Origin: Chitinophagaceae bacterium
GTDB taxonomy: Bacteria; Bacteroidota; Bacteroidia; Chitinophagales; Chitinophagaceae
DNA: 6,969 nucleotides
Direction of reading: 5' to 3'
Assembly (NCBI GenBank): GCA_020853515.1
Contig: JADYYU010000364.1
Location: 1-6,969, forward strand
Shown: positions 1 through 6,831 of the stretch, one piece after another
How the letters are laid out: each line of letters begins with the position of its first letter
Numbering within the stretch: position 1 is the stretch's first letter
Notes under the pieces: generated by a model
The model's input: only the letters and a program-made list of their open reading frames with translations
Told to the model about the DNA's origin: nothing
Database searches by the model: none
Position numbers and translations under genes: made by a program

Positions 1-481
1 CAAACGGGTCGTAATAGTAATCTGTTATTTTATGGGTACATACATAAAAAGTGGGACAAAAGGCATATCGTATTTTGCGGGCGTTGTTCGGATATAATTT
101 ACTTACCAGGGCAAATTTCTTAAATCCGGAATTCAAGGCAAAAAACACCGGTAACTGGAAGCTAAACCGGTTATCAAGAAATAATTCATAAGCGGCGCTG
201 AACCCAAATGGCGCAGAGGTGCCGCTTTGCTGATAAGGTATTTCAGTAAAAACAGTCAGCGGACTGATCGATACAACCTGATGTCCGTAATACTTCCATT
301 GTTTTTCTATAGATGCCTGCTTTTTTAATTCCTGTTTTCTCTCAGCCTCAAATCGTTCACGTCTCAGTTTTTCTATCCGGTCAAAACGCTCCTGCCTCGT
401 TTCTTTATTTTGAGGCTTTTTGTGCTGCGCATGGGCAGCAAAGGAACAGCATACAAGCAAGATCAGAAATTGTTTCATCAT
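1..481 (-). CDS. Exported protein of unknown function, probable outer-membrane beta-barrel type (3' end beyond the window)
   Basis: The reading frame is open from the start at 481 to the window edge: 160 codons, no stop, so the C-terminus is missing. Two adjacent in-frame ATGs (481 and 478) follow directly on an in-frame TGA (484-482), so the start is fixed to one of these. Residues 1-18 form a classic signal peptide (MMKQFLILLVCC core) with an AHA|Q cleavage site. The cysteines do not form a convincing lipobox. Residues 20-63 are very rich in K, R, E and Q and may be a short helical or coiled-coil segment. From about 67 the sequence alternates hydrophobic and polar residues (VVSISPLTVF, FSFQLPVFFAL, LYPNN, YAFCPTFYV), which resembles Bacteroidota outer-membrane beta-barrel proteins. 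That family call rests on pattern only. It is separated from the DUF4331 operon by a terminator and is probably an independent transcription unit. Confidence 0.75.
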   Translation of the reverse strand, partial: MMKQFLILLVCCSFAAHAQHKKPQNKETRQERFDRIEKLRRERFEAERKQELKKQASIEKQWKYYGHQVVSISPLTVFTEIPYQQSGTSAPFGFSAAYELFLDNRFSFQLPVFFALNSGFKKFALVSKLYPNNARKIRYAFCPTFYVCTHKITDYYYDPF

Positions 482-504
482 TCAGTAAGAAAAGGGGCGC
501 TCTA

Positions 505-512
505 CAAAGATA
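505..512 (-). promoter_or_regulatory. Candidate Bacteroidota -7 promoter element for the partial left-hand gene
   Basis: Read on the minus strand, 512-505 is TATCTTTG, an exact match to the Bacteroidota -7 consensus TAnnTTTG. It lies 23 bases upstream of the start at 481, giving a short leader. The best -33-like TTG (539-537) is 24 bases upstream, slightly longer than the usual spacing, so the -33 part is weak. The location between the operon terminator and the gene start fits a promoter. No transcript evidence is available. Confidence 0.45.
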
Positions 513-530
513 ACGTTCAGGCCTGTGATT

Positions 531-565
531 TCATTGCAATGATGTCTTGATTTCTTTCCGGAAAG
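531..565. promoter_or_regulatory. Two perfect 12-base palindromes upstream of the left-hand promoter (possible operator)
   Basis: Positions 531-542 read TCATTGCAATGA and 554-565 read CTTTCCGGAAAG. Both are perfect palindromes, and their centres are 23 bases apart, about two helical turns. The first covers the expected -33 region of the promoter at 505-512. They differ in sequence, so they are not two copies of one site. Regulator binding is inference. Short palindromes also occur by chance. Confidence 0.3.
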
Positions 566-599
566 CCTTGCAGCGAGATTTTAGCGGCCACTGCAATCG

Positions 600-631
600 A
601 AAAAGCCTGCAAGATTTCTCTCGCAGGCTTT
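600..631 (-). terminator. Rho-independent terminator of the DUF4331 operon
   Basis: A 9-base-pair perfect stem is formed by 602-610 (AAAGCCTGC) and 623-631 (GCAGGCTTT) around a 12-base loop. Read on the minus strand, the stem runs into TTTTT (604-600), the expected U-tract. It begins 43 bases downstream of the gene A stop codon, so it closes the three-gene unit and insulates the left-hand gene. The reverse direction has only a short T run (629-631), so it is mainly a minus-strand terminator. Confidence 0.85.
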
Positions 632-673
632 ATGCGTATTGGGTAGGTTTTGATCTGAATGTTGGTACTAACT

Positions 674-2740
674 TTAGTTTTTTGTCAGTTTCAAACTTTT
701 GATCAGCGTATTGCCATCCATGGCTTTTGCGATATAATTTCCTGCGGGTAATGCAGCATTTTGCCAGATCACCGTATGCTCACCGGCTGCATATTTTCCT
801 TCTGCAGCTACTGAAACCAGGCGACCTTGTATATCATAAATTTCAATTTTAAAAATACCTGCTTTTTTCAACATGAATTTAAAAGTAAGATCAGTGACAA
901 AAGGATTCGGATAGCAGGTTACCAGTAGATTTGAATTGCTCAGACCCAGCAAGCCAAGTGGAGCTGCATCCAGACAAGGAGCCTGCGTAAAGGCTGTTGC
1001 CAAACCACCACCTTCGCCTGTTCCTCTCCATGGCATCTGCACATACGGAAAGATTGCACTAAAAGCAACATCATTGGTATCAACACCGGTACTGTAACTC
1101 AATACATTTACCAGTTTAGGTGTTACCGGATTAGGTGCACCGGCTACATAATCGTCGTACCACAAGCCGATCGCTGCAAGGACCACGCCGCTGACTGCCT
1201 GCAGTTCAATACGTGTGACATCATCTTCCAGACGACGTCCATTCGGAAAGCCATCCATGTTAGGAATAAACTGAATATTTGTATTGCCGTTGTATAAAGG
1301 ATCTGTCAGTCCAAGTACTGCGGCATTGATCAGACCTTCGGAGCTAAATGCGGGGCTATTACGCGGCGTTACAGGAACGGCCATATTCAAGCGAAGCATG
1401 TCACCTCCATTGGGTAAAAAATTATTGATGAACGGTTTGCCGTTTGCCAGCGGATTACCGCCCTTACCGGTAGCCAGATGATAAGGTGCCAGGTTGGGAA
1501 CACCTGTATGGAAAATAGGCCAGAGATCTACCGAGCGCGGAGAGCCTGCTGCCGGTAGCAGTAATGTGCCGAACAAGGCATCATCCAGTGCCGTACCCGC
1601 CACTGCCGGACTGCCTTTCAATCCAAATAAACCATTTTTGCCATTGCCGAAATCAAAAGCCTGTAGTGAATTACGTTGAATACGCAACGGAGTAAAAGCC
1701 GGTACAGCGCCTCCAAACAAACTGTCATCCATGTACAAAGCCAGTTCAGGATTGTAAAAAAAGTTTTTGAAAGTATCCAGATAGGCAAGGTCCTGATAAG
1801 GTGTCAATGAATTCCACAGATCTTTTTTTCCGATCGGGATCACTGCTTCATTGGTCAAAGGCATTCCTAAACGTGAAACCTGTATCCATGGACCACTATG
1901 CACTTCAGTGCCATTGGCTATCAGGGTTTTGATCTGCTGACGCGAAGCACTGGCCCATACACCGATCACAAAATCGCCGTCCAGAATGTTGGTAGCTGCT
2001 GCTACACCCTGACCGTTTTTTTGTAAAGTAGAAATGTCAACCTGAATGGCAATGACTGATACGTTCAAAAATTTCAGTCCGTCTTTTGGACCGCCACCCT
2101 GACGGGGCAAGTCTCCCAGGTCAAATACACCACCAAGATCTACGAAAAACGGATCATCTGCGGTGCCGCAAAATACTTTTTCACCGGAGGCTGCTGTTGC
2201 GATTGCGTTGTTGAATAGTGAGCTGTAGGGTGCATTTAATCCTGCTGTGCCTTCTATTGAGCGTGGTCCGATATTGGGCGGAGGCACGGTGCCATTGGCA
2301 ATAATCGTTGTCCATGAAATGCCGCCGTTCAGACTTCTTTCAAGCATGTAAGTAGTTTTCAGATTTTGCTGCCCCAGACGAATATTGAAAAAAGTAGTGG
2401 GGTCCTGATTAACTTTTGTGAAAGTAAAGCGATACGTGATATCATCTCCTGCTGAAGCGGTATTGTTATCAATGTGAATTTCATACCTGATATTTTCACC
2501 GAAGGAGTAATAGTTTGGTCCGCCATGTGCGGCCTGCATCGGTACATAAGTCGCGATCAGCGTGATTTTGTTTGTATCGTTCGGACTTCTGAATGCATAT
2601 ACATCAGCATTATCCGCCAGCGGGTCGTTCGAGATCATAGGGGCTTCCCGGTGACTCGAAGCGGTGGCCGCCGAAACACTTGCCAGTACAGCAATGGCAC
2701 ATAGCAGAGTTTTTATTTTATTGAATTTTAAGTTCTTCAT
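674..2740 (-). CDS. Gene A: secreted DUF4331-family protein with C-terminal T9SS type A sorting domain
   Basis: This encodes 688 residues. Residues 1-27 are a signal peptide (KNLKFNKIK n-region, hydrophobic core, ATA|SS cleavage). The DUF4331 domain runs from about 28 to 590 and opens with SSHREAP. Other landmarks are NDPLADNADVYAF (38-50), VNQDPTTFFNIRL (110-122), FCGTADDPFF (190-199), LDGDFVIGVWASASRQ (253-268), RLGMPLTNEAVIP (290-302), YMDDS (336-340), NMDGFPNGRRLEDD (494-507) and WYDDY (527-531). A Gly-rich patch (575-579) and CL (589-590) close the domain. The T9SS type A sorting domain occupies about 606-688, with YPNPF (610-614), IEIYDIQGRLV (632-642) and LPAGNYIAKA (664-673). Such domains direct passage across the outer membrane and are normally removed at the surface. 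There is almost no linker between the two domains, unlike gene B. It is last in the operon, 10 bases after the gene B stop. No Shine-Dalgarno motif is visible. The function of DUF4331 is unknown to me. Confidence 0.95.
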   Translation of the reverse strand: MKNLKFNKIKTLLCAIAVLASVSAATASSHREAPMISNDPLADNADVYAFRSPNDTNKITLIATYVPMQAAHGGPNYYSFGENIRYEIHIDNNTASAGDDITYRFTFTKVNQDPTTFFNIRLGQQNLKTTYMLERSLNGGISWTTIIANGTVPPPNIGPRSIEGTAGLNAPYSSLFNNAIATAASGEKVFCGTADDPFFVDLGGVFDLGDLPRQGGGPKDGLKFLNVSVIAIQVDISTLQKNGQGVAAATNILDGDFVIGVWASASRQQIKTLIANGTEVHSGPWIQVSRLGMPLTNEAVIPIGKKDLWNSLTPYQDLAYLDTFKNFFYNPELALYMDDSLFGGAVPAFTPLRIQRNSLQAFDFGNGKNGLFGLKGSPAVAGTALDDALFGTLLLPAAGSPRSVDLWPIFHTGVPNLAPYHLATGKGGNPLANGKPFINNFLPNGGDMLRLNMAVPVTPRNSPAFSSEGLINAAVLGLTDPLYNGNTNIQFIPNMDGFPNGRRLEDDVTRIELQAVSGVVLAAIGLWYDDYVAGAPNPVTPKLVNVLSYSTGVDTNDVAFSAIFPYVQMPWRGTGEGGGLATAFTQAPCLDAAPLGLLGLSNSNLLVTCYPNPFVTDLTFKFMLKKAGIFKIEIYDIQGRLVSVAAEGKYAAGEHTVIWQNAALPAGNYIAKAMDGNTLIKSLKLTKN

Positions 2741-2750
2741 ATAGAATCAT

Positions 2751-5027
2751 TTATTGTTTTAAGAATTTAATAGTTTTTGTTTCAGTATTCGTATTCATTT
2801 TGATATAGTAAACACCTTTAACCACATGCTTCATACTCAACGTTTTTGAATTTGAATGCACATTACCGCTTTCTATCACTTTGCCATCGGCCGTATAAAT
2901 GGAATAGCTAAACTGATCAGCCGCCGAAGTGATTTTCATTTCATCGCTCACCGGATTTGGATATAGTTCAAAGGCGTTTGTTTCACTGAAAATGACAGTA
3001 CGAACTTCTGAATAGAAGAAGCGATTATCATTGTCCATCACTTTCAGGCGGTAATAATATTTGCCGTTTTCAAGCGAAGGGTCAGTAAAGCTGTAATCGT
3101 CTTTTTCAGTTGCGCTCACAAAAGTTACATTGACAAAATCGCTGCCATTGGTACTTCTTTGTACCTGAAAGCCTTTTACGTTTTCTTTGTTCGCCGTTTT
3201 CCAGTCGAGCAAAGCATTACTATACTGTTTAAAAACGTCAAAAGAAAGTAAATGCAGCGGCAGGGGTGTGGCTGTATTCAAACAAACAGCCTGTGTAAAC
3301 GGTGTGGCCAGTCCTCCACCTTCTCCTGTACCTCTCCAGGGCATTTGTACAAAAGGGAAGGTAGTTCTGAAAGTAGTGTCATTAGCCGAAATACCTGTGT
3401 TGTAACTGAGTACGTCTACAAGGTCTTGCGTAACCGGGTTTGGACCGCCGGCGGTATAATCGTCATACCACAGACCAATTGCAGCTAATACTACGCCACC
3501 TACTGCCTGAAGCTCAATGCGTGTTACATCATCTTCCAGTCTTCTGCCGTTTGGAAATCCATCCATATTGGGTATCCATTCCAGATTGGCATTGGCATTA
3601 TAAGGCGCTGTGGTTAAGCCGAGTACTGCTGCCTGTACTAATCCCATTGAACTAAATTGCGGGTGGTTTCTCGGAGTTACAGGTACGGCCATATTTAAGC
3701 GCAACATATCGCCAAACAAAGGCAGGAAATTATTGATAAAGGGTTTGCCAACTGCCAGCGGATTACCGCCTTTGCCGGTTGCAAGCTGATAAGGGGCTAA
3801 GTTAGGCACACCTGTGTGGAAAATAGGTAACAGATCAACCGACCGTGGCTGACCCTGACGCAGCAGGTAATTACCAAAAAGCATGGTATCTAATGCAGTT
3901 CCTGCACCGGCATTCGTGGCACGCAAAGGCCAGAGGCCATCGTGTGTATTGCCGAAATCAAAGGTTTGCAATGAATTTCGCTGAATACGCAAAGGTGCAA
4001 ATGAAGGGACTGCACCACCAAACAGGGCATCGTCCATATAAAGGCCCAATTCCGGATTACAAAAGTAGGCTTCCATTGCAGGATCTTCATTGTAAGGAGT
4101 GAGGGAATTCCATTTGTCTTTATCGCCGATAGGAATTACAGCTTCGTTGGTCAGGGGCATACCGAGACGTGAAACCTGCACCCATGGACCGCTATGCATT
4201 TCAGTTCCATCAGCGTTGATGGTTTTCATTTGCTGTCGTGAAGCGCTGGCCCACACACCGATCACAAAATCGCCATCGAGTATATTGTTAGCTGTAGCTA
4301 CACCCTGGCCATTTTTTTGCAAGGTAGAAATATCAACCTGAATAGCGATCACGGAAACATTCAGGTATTTTAACCCATCTTTAGGGCCGCCTGATTGACG
4401 GGGTAGATCACCCAGATCAAATACACCGCCCAGATCTACAAAAAACGGATCATCTGCTGAACCACAAAAGACCTGTTCGCCGGTAGCAGCAGTGCTGATC
4501 GCATTATTGAATAACGCGGGATAATTTGTACCAAGGCCTACGCCGGTTTCGATAGAACGCGCACCAATGTTTGGTGGCGGTACGATACCGTTGGCAATGA
4601 TCACTGTAAATGCACCCCCATTGATACTTCTTTCAAGGGTATAAGTCGTCTTCAGATTTTGAGCTCCCAGACGGATATTGAAGAAAGTAGTGGGATCCTG
4701 ATTTACTTTGGTAAATGTGAAACGATACGTGATGTCATCTCCGGCTATGCCGTTATTTTCAACATGGATCTCGTAGCGAACATGTTCGCCGAACGAATAA
4801 TAATTGGGTCCGCCATGGGCTGCCTGCATGGGTACGTAGGTAGCAATCAGGGTCACCTTATTGGTGTCGTTCGGACTGCGAAAGGCGTACACATCGGCAT
4901 TGTCGGCCAGTGGGTCGTTTGAAATCAGGGGCGCTTCACGGTGACTGGATGCGCTTACACTGAAAGTAAACAGCATGGCCATGGCACTCAGAACTGCCCT
5001 GATGGTTTTTATTTTAAAATTTTTCAT
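2751..5027 (-). CDS. Gene B: secreted DUF4331-family protein with Fn3-like module and T9SS sorting domain
   Basis: This encodes 758 residues, the longest of the three. The signal peptide is 1-26 (VSA|SS cleavage). DUF4331 spans about 27-583 with the same landmarks as gene A: SSHREAPLISNDP, FCGSADDPFF (187-196), LDGDFVIGVW (250-259), MDDALFGG (331-338), FPNGRRLEDD (491-500), WYDDY (520-524), PWRGTGEGGG. An Fn3-like module follows at about 588-680 (LPLHLLSFDV, then LDWKTANKENVKGFQVQRS, YSFTDP, YYYRLKVMD), a spacer often placed before T9SS sorting domains. The sorting domain is about 686-758 (ELYPNPVSDEMKI, YSIYTADGKVIESG, KGVYYIKM, ending KFLKQ). In the middle (about 312-400) B differs from A and C: the stretch before NPELGLYMDD is three residues shorter and LWPLRATNAG replaces the LFGLKG.PAV of the others. 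Mature cysteines are 188, 323 and 582. It is second in the operon, 43 bases after gene C. It is probably surface-exposed or released. Confidence 0.95.
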   Translation of the reverse strand: MKNFKIKTIRAVLSAMAMLFTFSVSASSHREAPLISNDPLADNADVYAFRSPNDTNKVTLIATYVPMQAAHGGPNYYSFGEHVRYEIHVENNGIAGDDITYRFTFTKVNQDPTTFFNIRLGAQNLKTTYTLERSINGGAFTVIIANGIVPPPNIGARSIETGVGLGTNYPALFNNAISTAATGEQVFCGSADDPFFVDLGGVFDLGDLPRQSGGPKDGLKYLNVSVIAIQVDISTLQKNGQGVATANNILDGDFVIGVWASASRQQMKTINADGTEMHSGPWVQVSRLGMPLTNEAVIPIGDKDKWNSLTPYNEDPAMEAYFCNPELGLYMDDALFGGAVPSFAPLRIQRNSLQTFDFGNTHDGLWPLRATNAGAGTALDTMLFGNYLLRQGQPRSVDLLPIFHTGVPNLAPYQLATGKGGNPLAVGKPFINNFLPLFGDMLRLNMAVPVTPRNHPQFSSMGLVQAAVLGLTTAPYNANANLEWIPNMDGFPNGRRLEDDVTRIELQAVGGVVLAAIGLWYDDYTAGGPNPVTQDLVDVLSYNTGISANDTTFRTTFPFVQMPWRGTGEGGGLATPFTQAVCLNTATPLPLHLLSFDVFKQYSNALLDWKTANKENVKGFQVQRSTNGSDFVNVTFVSATEKDDYSFTDPSLENGKYYYRLKVMDNDNRFFYSEVRTVIFSETNAFELYPNPVSDEMKITSAADQFSYSIYTADGKVIESGNVHSNSKTLSMKHVVKGVYYIKMNTNTETKTIKFLKQ

Positions 5028-5056
5028 GTTATATTTATTTAATGAGTGATAGAATC

Positions 5057-5072
5057 AATGACCAACGTCATT
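5057..5072 (-). other. Small inverted repeat overlapping the gene C stop codon
   Basis: Arms AATGAC (5057-5062) and GTCATT (5067-5072) enclose a 4-base loop. On the gene C-gene B transcript this gives a 6-base-pair hairpin that includes two bases of the TAA stop (5073-5071). No U-tract follows, so it is not a standard terminator. It could affect mRNA processing or the level of gene B relative to gene C, or it may be chance. Confidence 0.3.
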
Positions 5073-6831
5073 AGTTTACTGCAGTTCCTTTCCAGGGTGT
5101 TTGTACAAATGGGAAGGCCGTTTTGAACGTTGTGTCATTTTTCTCTACTCCGGTTGAGTAGTTCAGCACATTCAATAAATTATTGGTTACCGGATTGGCG
5201 TTACCTGCCAGATAATCATCATACCAAAGCCCGATAGCAGCTAATGCAACACCGGCTACAGCCTGCAATTCGATTCGGGTTACGTCATCTTCCAGACGAC
5301 GACCATTCGGAAATCCATCCATATTCGGAATGAACTGCAGATTGGCGTTTGTATTATAGGCCGGGTCAGTCAGGCCCAATACGGCAGCATTGATCAAACC
5401 TTCTGAACTGAATGCAGGATCGTTTCTTTGCGTAACAGGCGTTGCCATATTCAAACGCAGCATGTCGCCACCATTCGGTAAAAAGTTATTGATAAAGGGT
5501 TTGCCGTTTGCGAGCGGGTTGCCTGCTTTTCCGGTTGCCAGATGATAAGGAGCCAGATTGGGTACGCCGGTGTGAAAAATAGGCCACAGATCTACAGAAC
5601 GCGGACAGTTTGCAGCAGGCAATAAGAGATTGCCAAATATGGCATCATCCAAAGCGGTACCGGCTACAGCAGGTGTGCCTTTCAGGCCAAATAGTCCGTT
5701 GTGACCGTTACCGAAATCAAATGCCTGAAGCGAATTTCTTTGTACTTTCAACTGGCAAAAAGCCGGTACGGCACTGTGGTACAAACTATCGTCCATGTAC
5801 AAAGCCAGTTCGGGGTTGTAAAAATATTTACCAAAGGTGTCGATGTAAGCAAGGTCCTGATAGGGAGTGATCGCATTCCACAGATCTTTTTTACCTACGG
5901 GAATAACAGCTTCGTTGGTGAGCGGCATGCCCAGTCGTGAAACCTGCACCCAGTTACCATTGTAAGCTGGATTGCCGCCTGCATTGCTTAAAGTACGAGT
6001 GGCCTGACGGGAAGCACTGGCCCATACACCAATTACAAAATCGCCATCCAAAATGTTGGCTGCCTGATTCACATTTAAGCCGGTTTTTTGCAAGGTGGCA
6101 ATGTCAATTTCAAGACAAATAGAATGGACGTTTCTGCGAGCCAGACCATCTCTGATCACGGCACCACCCTGACGTGGAGCATCGCCCAGATCAAAAATAC
6201 CTCCAAGGTCTACAAAGAAGGCATCATCAGCGGGACCGCAAAACACATTTTCGCCTGAGCTGGCGGTGGCGATCGCGGCCGTGATCAGCGCATTGTAATT
6301 GGGAGCGTTTAAACCTACTCCGGTAGTAATGGAACGGTCGCCGATATTGGGCGGAGGAACAATGCCATTGGCTAAAATGGTAGTGAAACTTACACCTCCA
6401 TTGGTACTGCGTTCAAGGGTATAAGTCGTTTTTAAATTCTCTTGTCCCAGACGGATATTAAAAAAAGTGCTGGGGTCCTGATTCACTTTATTGAAGGTAA
6501 AACGATAGGTAATATCGTCACCTGCGGTAGCTGTGTTGTTGTCGATATGGATTTCATATCGGATGTCAGTACCAAAGCTGGCATAATTGGGGCCTCCGAA
6601 TGGTTGTTGAATGGGAATGTAATTGGCGATGATGATCACCTTGTTAGGATTAGACGGACTCCTGAACGCATAGAGGTCAGTATTGTCTGCTAAAGGGTCA
6701 TTGGCAATCAATGGGGCTTCGCGGTGGCTGGAGGCCGTGACGCTGTTGCTTGCCAAAGCGATCATGGCTGCAAGCATAGATTTTTTTAGCACATCCCGGA
6801 AAGAGCGAAAGGATAATTTTTTCAGTTTCAT
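5071..6831 (-). CDS. Gene C: secreted DUF4331-family protein without a sorting domain
   Basis: This encodes 586 residues and is first in the operon. The signal peptide is long, 1-33, with a basic n-region (KLKKLSFRSFRDVLKK), a hydrophobic core (MLAAMIALAS) and VTA|SS cleavage. An internal Met19 would lack the basic n-region, which favours the start at 6831. The rest is one DUF4331 domain: SSHREAPLIANDP (34-46), VNQDPSTFFNIRL (116-128), FCGPADDAFF (197-206), LDGDFVIGVWASASRQ (261-276), RLGMPLTNEAVIP (299-311), YMDDSL (345-350), FPNGRRLEDD (507-516), WYDDY (536-540). It ends PWKGTAVN, exactly where A and B continue into a Gly-rich stretch, a cysteine and their sorting modules. The 43 bases after the stop hold no remnant of such a tail, so this looks like a natural end rather than a fresh frameshift. 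It is probably periplasmic or released by another route. Mature cysteines are 198, 239, 359 and 409, three of them at positions where A and B have other residues. Confidence 0.94.
   Translation of the reverse strand: MKLKKLSFRSFRDVLKKSMLAAMIALASNSVTASSHREAPLIANDPLADNTDLYAFRSPSNPNKVIIIANYIPIQQPFGGPNYASFGTDIRYEIHIDNNTATAGDDITYRFTFNKVNQDPSTFFNIRLGQENLKTTYTLERSTNGGVSFTTILANGIVPPPNIGDRSITTGVGLNAPNYNALITAAIATASSGENVFCGPADDAFFVDLGGIFDLGDAPRQGGAVIRDGLARRNVHSICLEIDIATLQKTGLNVNQAANILDGDFVIGVWASASRQATRTLSNAGGNPAYNGNWVQVSRLGMPLTNEAVIPVGKKDLWNAITPYQDLAYIDTFGKYFYNPELALYMDDSLYHSAVPAFCQLKVQRNSLQAFDFGNGHNGLFGLKGTPAVAGTALDDAIFGNLLLPAANCPRSVDLWPIFHTGVPNLAPYHLATGKAGNPLANGKPFINNFLPNGGDMLRLNMATPVTQRNDPAFSSEGLINAAVLGLTDPAYNTNANLQFIPNMDGFPNGRRLEDDVTRIELQAVAGVALAAIGLWYDDYLAGNANPVTNNLLNVLNYSTGVEKNDTTFKTAFPFVQTPWKGTAVN

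Larger units (their letters stand above)
674..6831 (-). repeat. Tandem triplication of a DUF4331 gene
   Basis: Three head-to-tail copies share the domain nearly end to end, with long identical protein blocks such as GRRLEDDVTRIELQAV in all three. The DNA in these blocks differs at many third codon positions (compare 1201-1260, 3521-3575 and 5276-5335). The copies are therefore old duplicates kept under protein-level selection, not a recent amplification. The intergenic segments are short and all genes face the same way, which supports co-transcription. Confidence 0.9.

Noticed and set aside
1..481. Partial left-hand protein as a lipoprotein
   Set aside because: The cysteines at residues 11-12 sit inside the hydrophobic core without a proper lipobox, and AHA|Q is a good signal peptidase I site.
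313..513. Plus-strand open frame of 66 codons near the left edge
   Set aside because: It is antisense to the signal peptide and charged region of the partial minus-strand gene, which has a clear signal peptide and better coding character.
2738..2750. Alternative ATG at 2750-2748 for gene A, directly after the gene B stop
   Set aside because: It is out of frame with the long reading frame. The ATG at 2740 gives a proper signal peptide and the A|SSHREAP junction.
4659..4922. Plus-strand open frame of 87 codons opposite gene B, with a similar 83-codon frame at 6442-6693 opposite gene C
   Set aside because: Both lie opposite the same conserved DUF4331 block, so their likeness follows from conservation of the real minus-strand genes. 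They have no promoter, signal or family features.
5028..5073. Gene C as a recent frameshift or nonsense remnant of a longer T9SS cargo gene
   Set aside because: No frame after WKGT restores the Gly-rich stretch or a sorting domain, and only 43 bases separate it from gene B. A clean end is the simpler reading.
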